Assembly (NCBI GenBank): GCA_002938045.1
Contig: PTLJ01000011.1
Coordinates: 1 to 15,466 of the forward strand
Length of the DNA stretch: 15,466 bases
Reading direction: 5' to 3'
DNA from: Alphaproteobacteria bacterium MarineAlpha3_Bin4
GTDB taxonomy: Bacteria > Pseudomonadota > Alphaproteobacteria > Rhodospirillales > Casp-alpha2
Under the pieces are notes generated by a model, which saw nothing but the letters and a program-made list of their open reading frames with translations, was not told where the DNA came from and searched no databases. Positions 6,270 through 13,451 of the stretch are shown here, in pieces. Within the stretch, counting starts at the first letter, position 1; the number at the start of each line of letters is the position of its first letter. Both the position numbers and the translations under genes were made by a program.

Positions 6270-7514
6270 GTGACAGATAATATGGACCTTGGCTCGATCA
6301 GCGCTGAAACAAAGGCAACGGTTCTACTAACCACCCGCCTCGGTGAGATGGGCGATGACCTAAAGCCGCTCTCCCCAGCGGAATTCAGATCTGTCCAAAT
6401 CTGGCTGAAAGACCGGGGTCTTACGTCGGGTGATCTGCTCACGGGAAATCATCGGGCTGCCTTGAATGCAATGATCGATGAGGGTGTTGGGACACCGTTG
6501 ATCCCGTCTATGTTGGAACGCATTCCAAAATTAATCCGGGCCGTCGAACGTTGGACAAAGGTGGGGATTTGGGTGACTGGCGAAACGGATGACAAGTTTC
6601 CTGTTCGGCTTCGACAGCGGTTGGGCTTGGCCGGATTTCCTTTGCTATTCGGTGCTGGGCGGATGGAATTCTTGAATAGCGGTGGTGTTTACATCGTCGG
6701 ATCGCGGAACAGTTCGGATTCCGGATTGCAATTTTCCAGGTTGCTCGCAAGACGCTGCGGAGAAGAAGAAATTACGGTAATCTCCAGTGATATGCGTGGC
6801 GTCGATCGCGAGGCCATTGGCGCGGCTGGCGCGGTCGGCGGAAACATTGTTTGCGTCTTATCCGATAGCCTCGAGAAAGCGGTGGCGGCAAGACGTCACC
6901 GAAAGTTAATGGAACAGGGAAACCTGATGGTTGTTACGCCGTTCTCGCCAGATACGCGGTTTCGTGTTGCAAACGCTATCCGAGTAAACCGTTACCAGTA
7001 CGGCCTCGCTGATTTCGCGGTGATCGTTGAAACCCGCAGGACGGGTGGAGTATGGCTCGGAGCGGAGGAAAACCGCAAGGAGAATTGGGCGCCTGCATTC
7101 GTTCGTGCTGACGGAAACGTGCCGCTTGGCAATGAAGCTTTGCTTAGTCTGGGATTGAGGCCCTTAACCCGAAAGGAAATTTTGGAATGCGGGAATATTC
7201 GCGAGCATCTAATTTCACGTCTCACCTTGCAATCCGATTCCGCCCCTCCGGATGATACGTTGGCTGCATCATCGAATGACCCTGGCAGTCAGCTGTTCAA
7301 TATTTTCTGTGACCAGCTAGCCGCTTTTGCGGATACGGTTGCGCGCTCACCAGAAGAGATTCAGAATCATTTTGGGATCGAACCGGAGCAAGCCGAATCA
7401 TGGATTGCGCGGGCAATTGAAGAGGGAGTGTTGGAGCAATTCGGCGACACTGATCAATATGGGGTGCGTCACCAAAATTCGCGTTCTAGGCGACGTACAA
7501 CTCAAACAATTTAG
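6270..7514 (+). CDS. DprA/Smf-like protein with C-terminal winged helix
   Basis: This 414-aa protein has the Smf (SLOG-type Rossmann) fold. The core runs from FPLLFGAGR (123-131) through VYIVGSRNSSDSG (140-152). VISSDMRGVDREA (170-182) replaces the usual SG-x-A-x-G-[IV]-D-x-x-A segment. VCVLSD (194-199) follows, then RVANAIRVNRYQYGLADFAVIVET (232-255), matching the RN..I..L.D..VV.E part. The region before 120 is a helical N-terminal domain. Residues about 345-390 look like the winged-helix C-terminal domain of DprA. In DprA the fold binds single-stranded DNA and loads RecA, while other SLOG members bind nucleotides. The altered motif and the pairing with a HAD gene make this unlikely to be the housekeeping competence DprA. 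The start is GTG at 6270 or ATG at 6282; neither has a strong ribosome site. The stop is 34 bp before the HAD gene, suggesting co-transcription. Confidence 0.8.
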   Translation: MTDNMDLGSISAETKATVLLTTRLGEMGDDLKPLSPAEFRSVQIWLKDRGLTSGDLLTGNHRAALNAMIDEGVGTPLIPSMLERIPKLIRAVERWTKVGIWVTGETDDKFPVRLRQRLGLAGFPLLFGAGRMEFLNSGGVYIVGSRNSSDSGLQFSRLLARRCGEEEITVISSDMRGVDREAIGAAGAVGGNIVCVLSDSLEKAVAARRHRKLMEQGNLMVVTPFSPDTRFRVANAIRVNRYQYGLADFAVIVETRRTGGVWLGAEENRKENWAPAFVRADGNVPLGNEALLSLGLRPLTRKEILECGNIREHLISRLTLQSDSAPPDDTLAASSNDPGSQLFNIFCDQLAAFADTVARSPEEIQNHFGIEPEQAESWIARAIEEGVLEQFGDTDQYGVRHQNSRSRRRTTQTI

Positions 7515-7548
7515 ACGCATAACCCAATAGCTTCACGAACAGACGATA

Positions 7549-8316
7549 ATGACTATGGGAATCAAAGCCATTACTTTTGATCTCTGGGACACCGTGTTGA
7601 TTGATGAATCGGACGAACTTAAGAGGCAGAAGCAAGGCCTTAAACCGAAAAATGAAGAGCGACAGCAAATCCTTTGGGAAGCGCTCAACACACTTTCACC
7701 GATTGATAAGACGGTCATCGACACAGCATTTAAGAGTCAGGAGGTGTTTTATCGAGAGTTGTGGTTGGGGAAACAGATTACGCCAAATGTCGCGGATAGA
7801 TTTGAGTTTATGTTGGAAGGTCTGGAACGCGAACTACCAGCTTCAGAGCTTGATCGTTTGGTGTCCGTATTTCAGGATATGGAAGTCAAAACACCTCCGG
7901 ATATAATCGCAGGCGCGGCGGGAGGCCTTCGGGATTTGTCCCACAAGTATAATTTGGGTGTGGTGTCTGATGCCATCTACACGCCAGGCAGTGGTTTGCG
8001 GGCAATATTGGACGCCTATGAAGTCCTTTCATGTTTTAGCGGATTTGCATTTTCCGATGAAGTTGGCCGTGCCAAACCAAACGCCCGGATATTCACTCAT
8101 GCGGCTCAAAAGCTTGAAGTTAAATATCATGAAATGATCCATGTTGGGGATCGGGAACTAAACGACGTGCAAGGCGCCCAAGCACTGGGCATGAAGGCAA
8201 TCCTGTTCACAGGAGCCCGAGATGAGAGCCGTGAAAAGGGTTCTCAAGCTGATGCGATCGCCAAAGACTATGCCGAACTGTCGGTGCAAATCGAAACAAT
8301 ATCTGCTGAACTTTGA
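7549..8316 (+). CDS. HAD-superfamily hydrolase
   Basis: This 255-aa soluble enzyme has the HAD motifs in order: FDLWDT (10-15) with nucleophile Asp11, a VVSDA motif II, K in RAKPNARIF as motif III, and HVGDRELNDVQGA as motif IV. The cap inserted after motif I is helical, the C1 type. Residue +2 from the nucleophile is Trp instead of the usual acid/base Asp. This is seen in a HAD subset that includes haloacid-dehalogenase-like members (Tyr there), so phosphatase chemistry should not be assumed. It follows the DprA-like gene by 34 bp and probably shares its transcript. The ribosome site is poor (GAACAG). The substrate may be a nucleotide or a small phosphate ester if the pair acts together, but this is a guess. 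Confidence 0.85.
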   Translation: MTMGIKAITFDLWDTVLIDESDELKRQKQGLKPKNEERQQILWEALNTLSPIDKTVIDTAFKSQEVFYRELWLGKQITPNVADRFEFMLEGLERELPASELDRLVSVFQDMEVKTPPDIIAGAAGGLRDLSHKYNLGVVSDAIYTPGSGLRAILDAYEVLSCFSGFAFSDEVGRAKPNARIFTHAAQKLEVKYHEMIHVGDRELNDVQGAQALGMKAILFTGARDESREKGSQADAIAKDYAELSVQIETISAEL

Positions 8317-8487
8317 CTGCACTTAATATCTTCGAGCTTAATATTTGAAAGTGATCCGAATTGGTAACCCTCCATCGGTGGCGGGTAAAAGCGGTATCGG
8401 GTTCGTGTAAATGTGTACGAGAGTTCCTAATTCATCGTCGGCCTACGAGCTATCGGTTCTTACGCGCCTTGACGCCGCAAGGTAATT

Positions 8488-8516
8488 TTGACAGGCTGAG
8501 CTTCGCAGTTTTTTGA
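8488..8516 (+). promoter_or_regulatory. Weak candidate promoter upstream of the CmuA-like gene
   Basis: TTGACA at 8488-8493 is perfect. After a 17-bp spacer the -10 position reads TTTTGA, a poor match. If used, it gives a leader of roughly 265 nt that includes the terminator-like hairpin. Confidence 0.25.
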
Positions 8517-8571
8517 AAATTGCCGTGGTCACTTTCGGACATTCGCCGCCACGAAAATCAAAGCGCAGAGT

Positions 8572-8616
8572 GGGCTTTCTAAGGCAGTTCGACTGCCCCA
8601 GCCCTTTGTCCTTTTT
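8572..8616 (+). terminator. Terminator-like nested hairpin
   Basis: The inner stem is GGCAGT/ACTGCC (8583-8588, 8592-8597) with a 3-nt loop. The outer stem is GGGCT/AGCCC (8572-8576, 8600-8604). A T-rich run, TTTGTCCTTTTT, ends at 8616. It may end transcription of the DprA-like/HAD unit some 260 bp after the HAD stop. Alternatively it may act as an attenuator in the leader of the CmuA-like gene. The T run is interrupted, so termination efficiency is uncertain. Confidence 0.45.
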
Positions 8617-8788
8617 AGGCCGGATTCTTTGGAAGCCGAATGGTTTGGTTCGGAATGAGCGCGGGACCTTTTCCGTGTATCGTGGTTGCTTCGCCGTCTT
8701 TGGCGACAGCCTCTTTATCCTTGATGTGAGCATTGAACACCGGCTCGCCAGGGTTGCAATTTTGTCGTAACCCTTAGAGGAACAGACG

Positions 8789-10669
8789 ATGTCAGAGTAC
8801 GAATACGATTTCAGCAAAGGCGTTGAACAATACAAGAGGATCATCAACGGCGGCGAAGCCGACTGGATTCCGGTGACCACTCAGATGGCAGAGTTCTGCA
8901 TGAAATATGGCGGCCACAACGGTCACGAATTCTTCAGCAATCCAGAACTTTTCGTTCGCGGTAGTCTCGATGTTCAACAGGAAATGGGGTTCCATGTTCC
9001 GGACATGGTCTGGGACGTCTATTCCGTCGAGGCCGAGGCGCTCGGCGGCAACATGGCTTGGTTCGACGAACTGTATCCGGCCCTCGACAACACGGAAGTC
9101 ATCATAAGGGACGAGAAGGACCTGGCCCGCATCAAGGCACCGGACCCGTTCAAAGCGGGGCGCATGCCGTGGGTCTTGGAGGCCTTGCAAATTTGCAAGG
9201 AATTGACCGGCTATACCCACTACATCCACTACTGCTCGCCGATCAATCTGGCCGCCCAGGTAATGCAGTTCGAAAACCTGATTATGGCCATGCAGGAAAA
9301 ACCGAAGTTTGTGCACAAGCTCATGGATTTCTTGGTCGAAGAGGTGCTGGCGCCCTACATCAACGCCTATTTCAAGGTTCTGCCGGACGCCGATATCGCC
9401 AACGGCAAGGACGCAGTTGGCTCATTGCCGTTCATCACCGAGGAAATCCTGGCCGAATTTTCGGTTCCATACTTGCTGAAACTGCGCAAGCTTTGCGGAG
9501 ATAAGCCGGGGGTTCGAAGCGACAATTGGTGGGGGGACGCCTTCGCTGCCGATCTCGACAAGTACTGGGACGTGAAACTCGAGGTGACGCCCCAGTACCT
9601 GAAGGTCCAGGATCCCGATTGTTTTCGCGTCGGTACCGAGCGCATCCGTGAGTACGCGGATAGCCGGGGTTGTGCGCTCAGCTACGGCGTCGGCACCCTG
9701 CTTCTTCAAGTCGGGACCAAGGAGGAGATCACCAAGCGCATCCATGAATACATGGAGGTCGGCAGCCGCGGGCCCCACGGCAAGAAATTCTTCCTCTATC
9801 TTTGCAGCTTTAGTTCACAAACGCCGGCCGAGAACGTTCGCGCCGCCATCGAGGCCGTCAACATGTTCAACCGAGGTGAGCGGCCCTATGAGGGTCTTAT
9901 CGACACCGGTCCCGACGCTGTTGCCGCCGAGATGGCGGGCGGCAAAGGCTTCATGGGCATCGGATCGAAGTACTCGGGCGTCAGTGAGTTCCGTAGGGAA
10001 GACCGCAAGCAGATTTTCAAGGACATCTATCAAACAATCATGGATTTTGATGAAGTGCTCTGTCCGGAACTCGTTGCAAAGGCTCTTGAGCAAGGCGAAA
10101 TAGCCACCGATATTCTGGACGAAGCCCTGATACCGCCGATGGGTGAAATTGGCGACCTGTTTGCCTCGGGCGAACTATTCGTGCCTGAAATGCTGCTCGC
10201 GGCGCGAGCCATGAAGGCGGGCCTTGAGGTGTTACGCCCGATCCTGACAAAGATCCAATCCAAGCCAAAGGGCGTAGTTGTAACAGCGACGGTTTTCGGC
10301 GACCTCCACGATATCGGCAAGAACCTGGTCGGAATGATGCTGGAGGGTGCCGGATTCAAGGTCGTCGATCTTGGCGTCAACACCAAGGCCGAGGACATCA
10401 TCGCCACGGCCCGAGAGGTCAACGCCGACGTCATCGGCCTGTCGGCGCTGCTAACCACGACCATGCCATTCATGAAATTAATCATCGAGCAGATCAAAAG
10501 CGAAGGCCTCGATGTGCCTGTCATCGTCGGTGGCGCGCCGGTGTCCCAGGATTTTGCCGACTCGGTCGGCGCCAACGGTTACGGCGACAACGCGCCCATT
10601 GCCGTTGACATCTGCAAGAAACTGGTCGGCATCGCCCGCGATCAGGAACCGATTGCGGAGAAGGTATAG
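8789..10669 (+). CDS. CmuA-like fusion: UroD-family methyltransferase plus corrinoid-binding domain
   Basis: This 626-aa cytoplasmic protein should demethylate a substrate and hold the methyl group on its own cobalamin. Residues about 1-375 are a UroD-fold methyltransferase of the MtaA/MtbA/CmuA group. Its end is marked by Cys339 in LCSFSSQTPAENV, the counterpart of the usual GCG..P.TP.EN zinc ligand region. Residues about 405-490 are the helical cap domain of methyltransferase corrinoid proteins. Residues about 495-626 are the cobalamin-binding domain with D505-L-H507-D-I-G510 (His507 the cobalt ligand), GLS at 550-552 and VIVGGAP at 578-584. The order and size match chloromethane methyltransferase CmuA (about 67 kDa). 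The substrate is not determined. The expected mid-domain H-x-C is not seen; instead HYC occurs at 147-149. The ATG has AGAGG at 8-nt spacing. Codon use is more GC-rich than in the DprA-like/HAD pair. Confidence 0.9.
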   Translation: MSEYEYDFSKGVEQYKRIINGGEADWIPVTTQMAEFCMKYGGHNGHEFFSNPELFVRGSLDVQQEMGFHVPDMVWDVYSVEAEALGGNMAWFDELYPALDNTEVIIRDEKDLARIKAPDPFKAGRMPWVLEALQICKELTGYTHYIHYCSPINLAAQVMQFENLIMAMQEKPKFVHKLMDFLVEEVLAPYINAYFKVLPDADIANGKDAVGSLPFITEEILAEFSVPYLLKLRKLCGDKPGVRSDNWWGDAFAADLDKYWDVKLEVTPQYLKVQDPDCFRVGTERIREYADSRGCALSYGVGTLLLQVGTKEEITKRIHEYMEVGSRGPHGKKFFLYLCSFSSQTPAENVRAAIEAVNMFNRGERPYEGLIDTGPDAVAAEMAGGKGFMGIGSKYSGVSEFRREDRKQIFKDIYQTIMDFDEVLCPELVAKALEQGEIATDILDEALIPPMGEIGDLFASGELFVPEMLLAARAMKAGLEVLRPILTKIQSKPKGVVVTATVFGDLHDIGKNLVGMMLEGAGFKVVDLGVNTKAEDIIATAREVNADVIGLSALLTTTMPFMKLIIEQIKSEGLDVPVIVGGAPVSQDFADSVGANGYGDNAPIAVDICKKLVGIARDQEPIAEKV

Positions 10670-10713
10670 AAATTTGAGCAGGCGGTAGACGGAAGCTTCT
10701 GAATCCGTATTAC

Positions 10714-11814
10714 CTAGATTAACCCCAATTCGGCAAGCAGCGCGTCCTCAGGCGCCACTTCGCTGGATGCATCTCTGTCCTCGCCGGCCGTCGGGTCCGC
10801 TTCACGAGCAACGCGCAACGGGTTAGGCCCCAGCGTGCGGACGGCGTCGGCCAAGCTGTTGGCGGCCTCGGCGAACGGTGCGGCGCCGTTGCGCGGCGGC
10901 ACATGGACCATGCGAAGACGATCGGCGCCGAGGCCGACATCGTCCAACCAACCGCACACTCTATCCGTGCGTTTCGCGGCGTTTAGATTACCCGTCGTAT
11001 GATAGCAACGCCCAGGCTCGCAGCCGGAAACGATTACCCCATCGGCGCCATCCTCGAATGTACGCATAAGGTGCAGGTTATCGATACGCCCGGTACAAGG
11101 CATTTCGACGATGTCTAGGCCTACGGACGGCGCGTCGCCCAAGGCCTTGACCGAAGGTGCCGAATGGGGGCAACAAAAGGTGACAATCCACGGTTCCGAG
11201 AGCGGCCGTCCGACGGCACCGGTAGCGGAGAAGCGGTCGGGATTGAACAGCGAGTTGACCTTCGAGATGACATCACCGTCGGCAAACAAGGTCATGCTGA
11301 TGGCACCGGTGGGACAGGCGGCGGCGCAAAGGCCACAACCGCTGCATTCGTCAGCATCGACTGTGGCAGCGCCAATGATGCCGCCGACACCGACGGCATC
11401 ACTGTCGATGGCGGCAGCTCCGTAGGTGCAAGCCCGCACACATGTTAGGCAGGCGACACAAATGCTCTGGTCGACGATCGCCAGTGGTCTTTCCGGCGTG
11501 ATAACGGCGCCTTCACTTCCCGGCGGCGGCAGGTCGAGCACGATTTCCTCCGACTTACACCGGGAAATACATGTGGTTAGATATTCCGCCTTCTCCTCAT
11601 CATCGAGGATAAGGTCGCGGTGGTCAGGCTCGCCTTCCAGATAGCGTACCCGGCAGGTGCCGCAGAGACCGCTGGTGCAGTAACTTTCCACGCCATAACC
11701 ATTCTCTCGCAAAATGTTGAGAATGGATTTGTCAGACGGGACTTCGAAGATATCGCCAGTGCTCGCGATCCTGATCCGGAAATCAGCTAATCCGTTGCCT
11801 GAACTGGTAGCCAT
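10714..11814 (-). CDS. Fused iron-sulfur electron carrier: plant-type 2Fe-2S, 2[4Fe-4S] and MvhD domain
   Basis: This 366-aa soluble redox protein has three parts. Residues about 10-97 form a 2Fe-2S domain with Cys46, Cys51, Cys54 and Cys82. The following EGEPDHRDLILDDEEK stretch and LDLP end are the style of the C-terminal ferredoxin domain of phthalate/vanillate-type oxygenase reductases. Residues about 112-172 carry two 4Fe-4S motifs: Cys119/122/125/129 and Cys157/160/163/167, the latter followed by Pro. Residues about 208-310 are an MvhD (hydrogenase/heterodisulfide reductase delta) domain with Cys214-Cys215, Cys240, Cys265, Cys270 and Cys287. MvhD normally links an electron donor to Hdr-like partners. 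Here it probably takes electrons from, or gives them to, the divergently encoded MetV/MetF. A likely disordered Ala/Glu tail follows about 335. The ATG at 11814 has GAGG upstream. Confidence 0.88.
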   Translation of the reverse strand: MATSSGNGLADFRIRIASTGDIFEVPSDKSILNILRENGYGVESYCTSGLCGTCRVRYLEGEPDHRDLILDDEEKAEYLTTCISRCKSEEIVLDLPPPGSEGAVITPERPLAIVDQSICVACLTCVRACTYGAAAIDSDAVGVGGIIGAATVDADECSGCGLCAAACPTGAISMTLFADGDVISKVNSLFNPDRFSATGAVGRPLSEPWIVTFCCPHSAPSVKALGDAPSVGLDIVEMPCTGRIDNLHLMRTFEDGADGVIVSGCEPGRCYHTTGNLNAAKRTDRVCGWLDDVGLGADRLRMVHVPPRNGAAPFAEAANSLADAVRTLGPNPLRVAREADPTAGEDRDASSEVAPEDALLAELGLI

Positions 11815-12333
11815 GCCCCATCCTCGCGTCGTTTCGCCGGGGTGTTTGGAGCATCCCGGCTCGGGCGCGTAATCATAAAAGTAATTTTGCCTATAATTCC
11901 TAGATAATTCCCAAATTCACACCGACAGTACCCAATTTTCACTATCTCTGGAATAATTTTTCCTTTGCAGCCACCCGATTATCCAATTTTGAGTGATTTG
12001 GACGTATTCGGAAGAACGTTTGTCCAATATTCGTCGTCATTCTGACGCTCCCCCTGTCGTTTATACGTTGCCATGAATATTTTCGGCCGATGTCGGAACG
12101 GATCAGCATGGTCCAGTTTTCTGCCATTGACACAGACTAGTTTGAAGCTAAGAGTCAGTAACTGAACAAGGCATTATGGACCATTAGCCCCAGCCCGTTG
12201 GGTCTCAACCACTGTCAAATTTTGGGGAGGGAAAACTCAGAAGACGGACTCCTAGCAGGAAATTGGGGTTGATCTAAGCAACATAAGAAGGCAATTTTGG
12301 CGCAAGGCGCCCGTTAGCTGGAGAAAATAAATA
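11815..12333. promoter_or_regulatory. Divergent regulatory region between the MvhD fusion and metV
   Basis: This stretch of 519 bp is AT-rich in its left half and has no convincing gene. A 63-codon minus-strand frame (11942-12133) lacks a ribosome site and family match. Visible elements are: direct repeats of GGAATTAT at 11-bp spacing on the minus strand (11891-11912); several short CAATTTT-type boxes near 11933, 11983, 12215 and 12292; TTGACA at 12127-12132; the palindrome TCAGT-A-ACTGA (12155-12165); and a GGCGC/GCGCC hairpin (12299-12311) just before the metV ribosome site GGAG (12320-12323). A shared control region for both flanking units is likely. Confidence 0.45.
12127..12165 (+). promoter_or_regulatory. 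Weak candidate metV promoter with adjacent palindrome
   Basis: TTGACA (12127-12132) is followed after 17 bp by AAGAGT (12150-12155), a poor -10. The 11-bp palindrome centred at 12160 (TCAGT-A-ACTGA) overlaps this -10 and could be an operator. It would give a leader of about 170 nt before metV. Confidence 0.25.
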
Positions 12334-13125
12334 ATGATAGTTGCTGAACAGAAGCCACTCCCTGATCTCAAGCGGATGATGAAGGGTAAAAAGAAGGTGC
12401 TGGCAGTCGGCTGCGGGACATGTGTTTCAGTCTGCTTTGCAGGTGGTAAGAAGGAAACTGAGGGTCTTGCTAAGGCTTTGAGCACGGCGGCGGCTGTTGA
12501 TGGTGAAACACTTGAAGTCGAGGTGCGAACCGTACAACGGCAGTGTGTCAAGGAATTCATCGAACCTTTGTCTGAAGAAGTAGAAGAGTACGACGCCGTC
12601 CTGTCTTTGGCCTGTGGCGTTGGCGTACAGACTATGGCCGAGCGTAATCCCAAAACGCGCGTTCTACCGGGCCTAGATACCCAGTTCATGGGCGAGCCTA
12701 CGGAAACCGGAGTATGGGAGGAACGTTGTGTTGGCTGCGGCAACTGCGTCCTTGAATACACTGGTGGGCTATGTCCCATCACACGTTGTCCTAAGCAACT
12801 GTTTAATGGTCCTTGCGGTGGGGCTGAGGACGGTATGTGCGAGGTTGACACCTCTATACCTTGCGTATGGACAAAAATTTGGGACAACAGCGACAACTTA
12901 GATTTGATGGACTCGCTCATGGATTTCCGCCCTCCGCAAGATTGGTCGACTAGCAGGAGCGGCGGACTTCGGCGTACTGTAGTGCGCGATGACCTCGTGC
13001 AACCTTTTGCCGTTGGGGTCGGGCCTCCTCTTAAAGATGTCGGGGAGCCAGCGCTTAAGCCCTCTAAAGGGGCTACTGCTGTAGCGGAGACTGACAATCG
13101 TGAAGGGACTGCCCCAAATAACTAG
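12334..13125 (+). CDS. metV: MetV: cysteine-rich partner subunit of methylenetetrahydrofolate reductase
   Basis: This 263-aa cytoplasmic protein is the MTHFR C-terminal-type (zinc/Fe-S) partner that acetogens use to link MetF to electron carriers. The N-terminal domain has VGCGTCVSVC with Cys27, Cys30 and Cys34, then Cys71 and Cys94. The C-terminal MetV signature has Cys132, Cys135 and Cys138, then GGLCPITRCPK with Cys147 and Cys152, then NGPCGG with Cys161, Cys169 and Cys177. In Moorella thermoacetica metVF is encoded with hdrCBA and mvhD. Here metF follows after 326 bp and an MvhD fusion is divergently encoded upstream. A Pro/Gly-rich tail beyond about 195 exceeds the usual family length and looks disordered. 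The ATG has GGAG at 10-nt spacing. Confidence 0.9.
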   Translation: MIVAEQKPLPDLKRMMKGKKKVLAVGCGTCVSVCFAGGKKETEGLAKALSTAAAVDGETLEVEVRTVQRQCVKEFIEPLSEEVEEYDAVLSLACGVGVQTMAERNPKTRVLPGLDTQFMGEPTETGVWEERCVGCGNCVLEYTGGLCPITRCPKQLFNGPCGGAEDGMCEVDTSIPCVWTKIWDNSDNLDLMDSLMDFRPPQDWSTSRSGGLRRTVVRDDLVQPFAVGVGPPLKDVGEPALKPSKGATAVAETDNREGTAPNN

Positions 13126-13221
13126 GCCCGGCACTCTCTTAACTCCCTATTTTATCTACCTCAATTGGACCGTCGGGTTAGGGTTTTAAAACGCCAGTCA
13201 CATTCCTTCAAAACAGGAGGA

Positions 13222-13245
13222 AATGCTTCTTGAGAACCCTATTTG
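13222..13245 (+). other. Seven-codon leader frame with strong ribosome site
   Basis: AGGAGG at 13215-13220 precedes an ATG at 13224, and the frame stops at TGA after M-L-L-E-N-P-I. The ribosome site is better than that of metF itself. The reading frame overlaps the left arm of the inverted repeat that follows, so translation could affect folding. It may be a leader peptide or a decayed gene start. Confidence 0.3.
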
Positions 13246-13287
13246 ATTGCCGCTTTTAGCGCTTAGCCTGGTTCTAAAAGTTCTCAA
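13230..13287 (+). repeat. Nested inverted repeat upstream of metF
   Basis: The outer arms TTGAGAAC (13230-13237) and GTTCTCAA (13280-13287) are perfect over 8 bp. Inside, CTTTTAG (13253-13259) and CTAAAAG (13274-13280) are perfect over 7 bp and share one base with the outer right arm. As RNA this would fold into a two-storey hairpin within the metF leader. It may be an attenuator or stability element. Confidence 0.5.
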
Positions 13288-13326
13288 TGCATTGATGTGA
13301 TTCCGTTTGTCAGCAAAGAGCCTGGA

Positions 13327-13434
13327 ATGTTCAATTCAGAAGTGCTTGAAGTCCGAGGTATCCAATACGCTCCTCTAACAGCCGATAAAAACGATATTGA
13401 CAGAGACGACTTTCCGCTCGGTAAACAAAACTGA
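13327..13434 (+). CDS. Doubtful 35-aa acidic small protein upstream of metF
   Basis: The frame starts at ATG 13327 and stops at 13434, 17 nt before the metF ATG. The upstream sequence AAAGAG is at most a weak ribosome site. The frame stays open upstream to about 13265, so it may equally be an accidental open stretch or a remnant. The product is rich in Asp and Glu with a LEVRGIQYAPL segment and matches nothing I recognise. Translation ending just before metF could help translational coupling. Confidence 0.2.
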   Translation: MFNSEVLEVRGIQYAPLTADKNDIDRDDFPLGKQN

Positions 13435-13451
13435 ATTAAATATTATTCGAC

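Larger units (their letters stand above)
8317..8788. other. Intergenic leader region before the CmuA-like gene
   Basis: This stretch of 472 bp has no convincing gene. Frames on both strands are open for 85-145 codons but lack ribosome sites and family patterns. It contains a perfect TTGACA (8488-8493) with a poor -10, a nested hairpin followed by a T-rich run (8572-8616), and the ribosome site AGAGG (8776-8780) of the downstream gene. No recognisable cobalamin riboswitch consensus was seen. The direct repeat CTTAATAT occurs twice just after the HAD gene. Confidence 0.55.
13126..13451. other. metV-metF intergenic region with a structured element
   Basis: This stretch of 326 bp is unusually long for two genes whose products should form one complex. 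It holds a strong ribosome site followed by a 7-codon frame, a nested inverted repeat (13230-13287) and a 35-codon frame ending 17 nt before metF. I did not recognise any known riboswitch class. No clear intrinsic terminator was seen. Confidence 0.5.

Noticed and set aside
6270..7514. Housekeeping competence DprA
   Set aside because: The SG-x-A-x-G-[IV]-D motif is altered, the N-terminal part is different, and the gene is paired with a HAD hydrolase in an accessory setting. A DprA-like label is safer.
8513..8770. 85-codon plus-strand frame starting with TTG
   Set aside because: It has no ribosome site, and it runs through the hairpin and T run. Composition does not look like a real protein.
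8317..8788. Cobalamin riboswitch before the corrinoid-protein gene
   Set aside because: This was looked for because of the B12 context, but no B12-box-like conserved block was recognised.
8443..8880. 145-codon minus-strand frame before and into the CmuA-like gene
   Set aside because: It overlaps the well-supported CmuA-like start, has no ribosome site and no recognisable family pattern. It is most likely an accidental open frame.
8789..10669. Uroporphyrinogen decarboxylase of heme synthesis
   Set aside because: The C-terminal corrinoid-binding domain with DLHDIG and the methyltransferase neighbours show a methyltransferase fusion. No other heme genes are nearby.
10670..10713. Possible bidirectional terminator between the CmuA-like and MvhD-fusion genes
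   Set aside because: Only a 5-bp dyad (ACGGA/TCCGT) is present, with no T run on either strand.
11942..12133. 63-codon minus-strand frame in the divergent control region
   Set aside because: It has a GTG start without a ribosome site, no family match, and lies in an AT-rich regulatory stretch.
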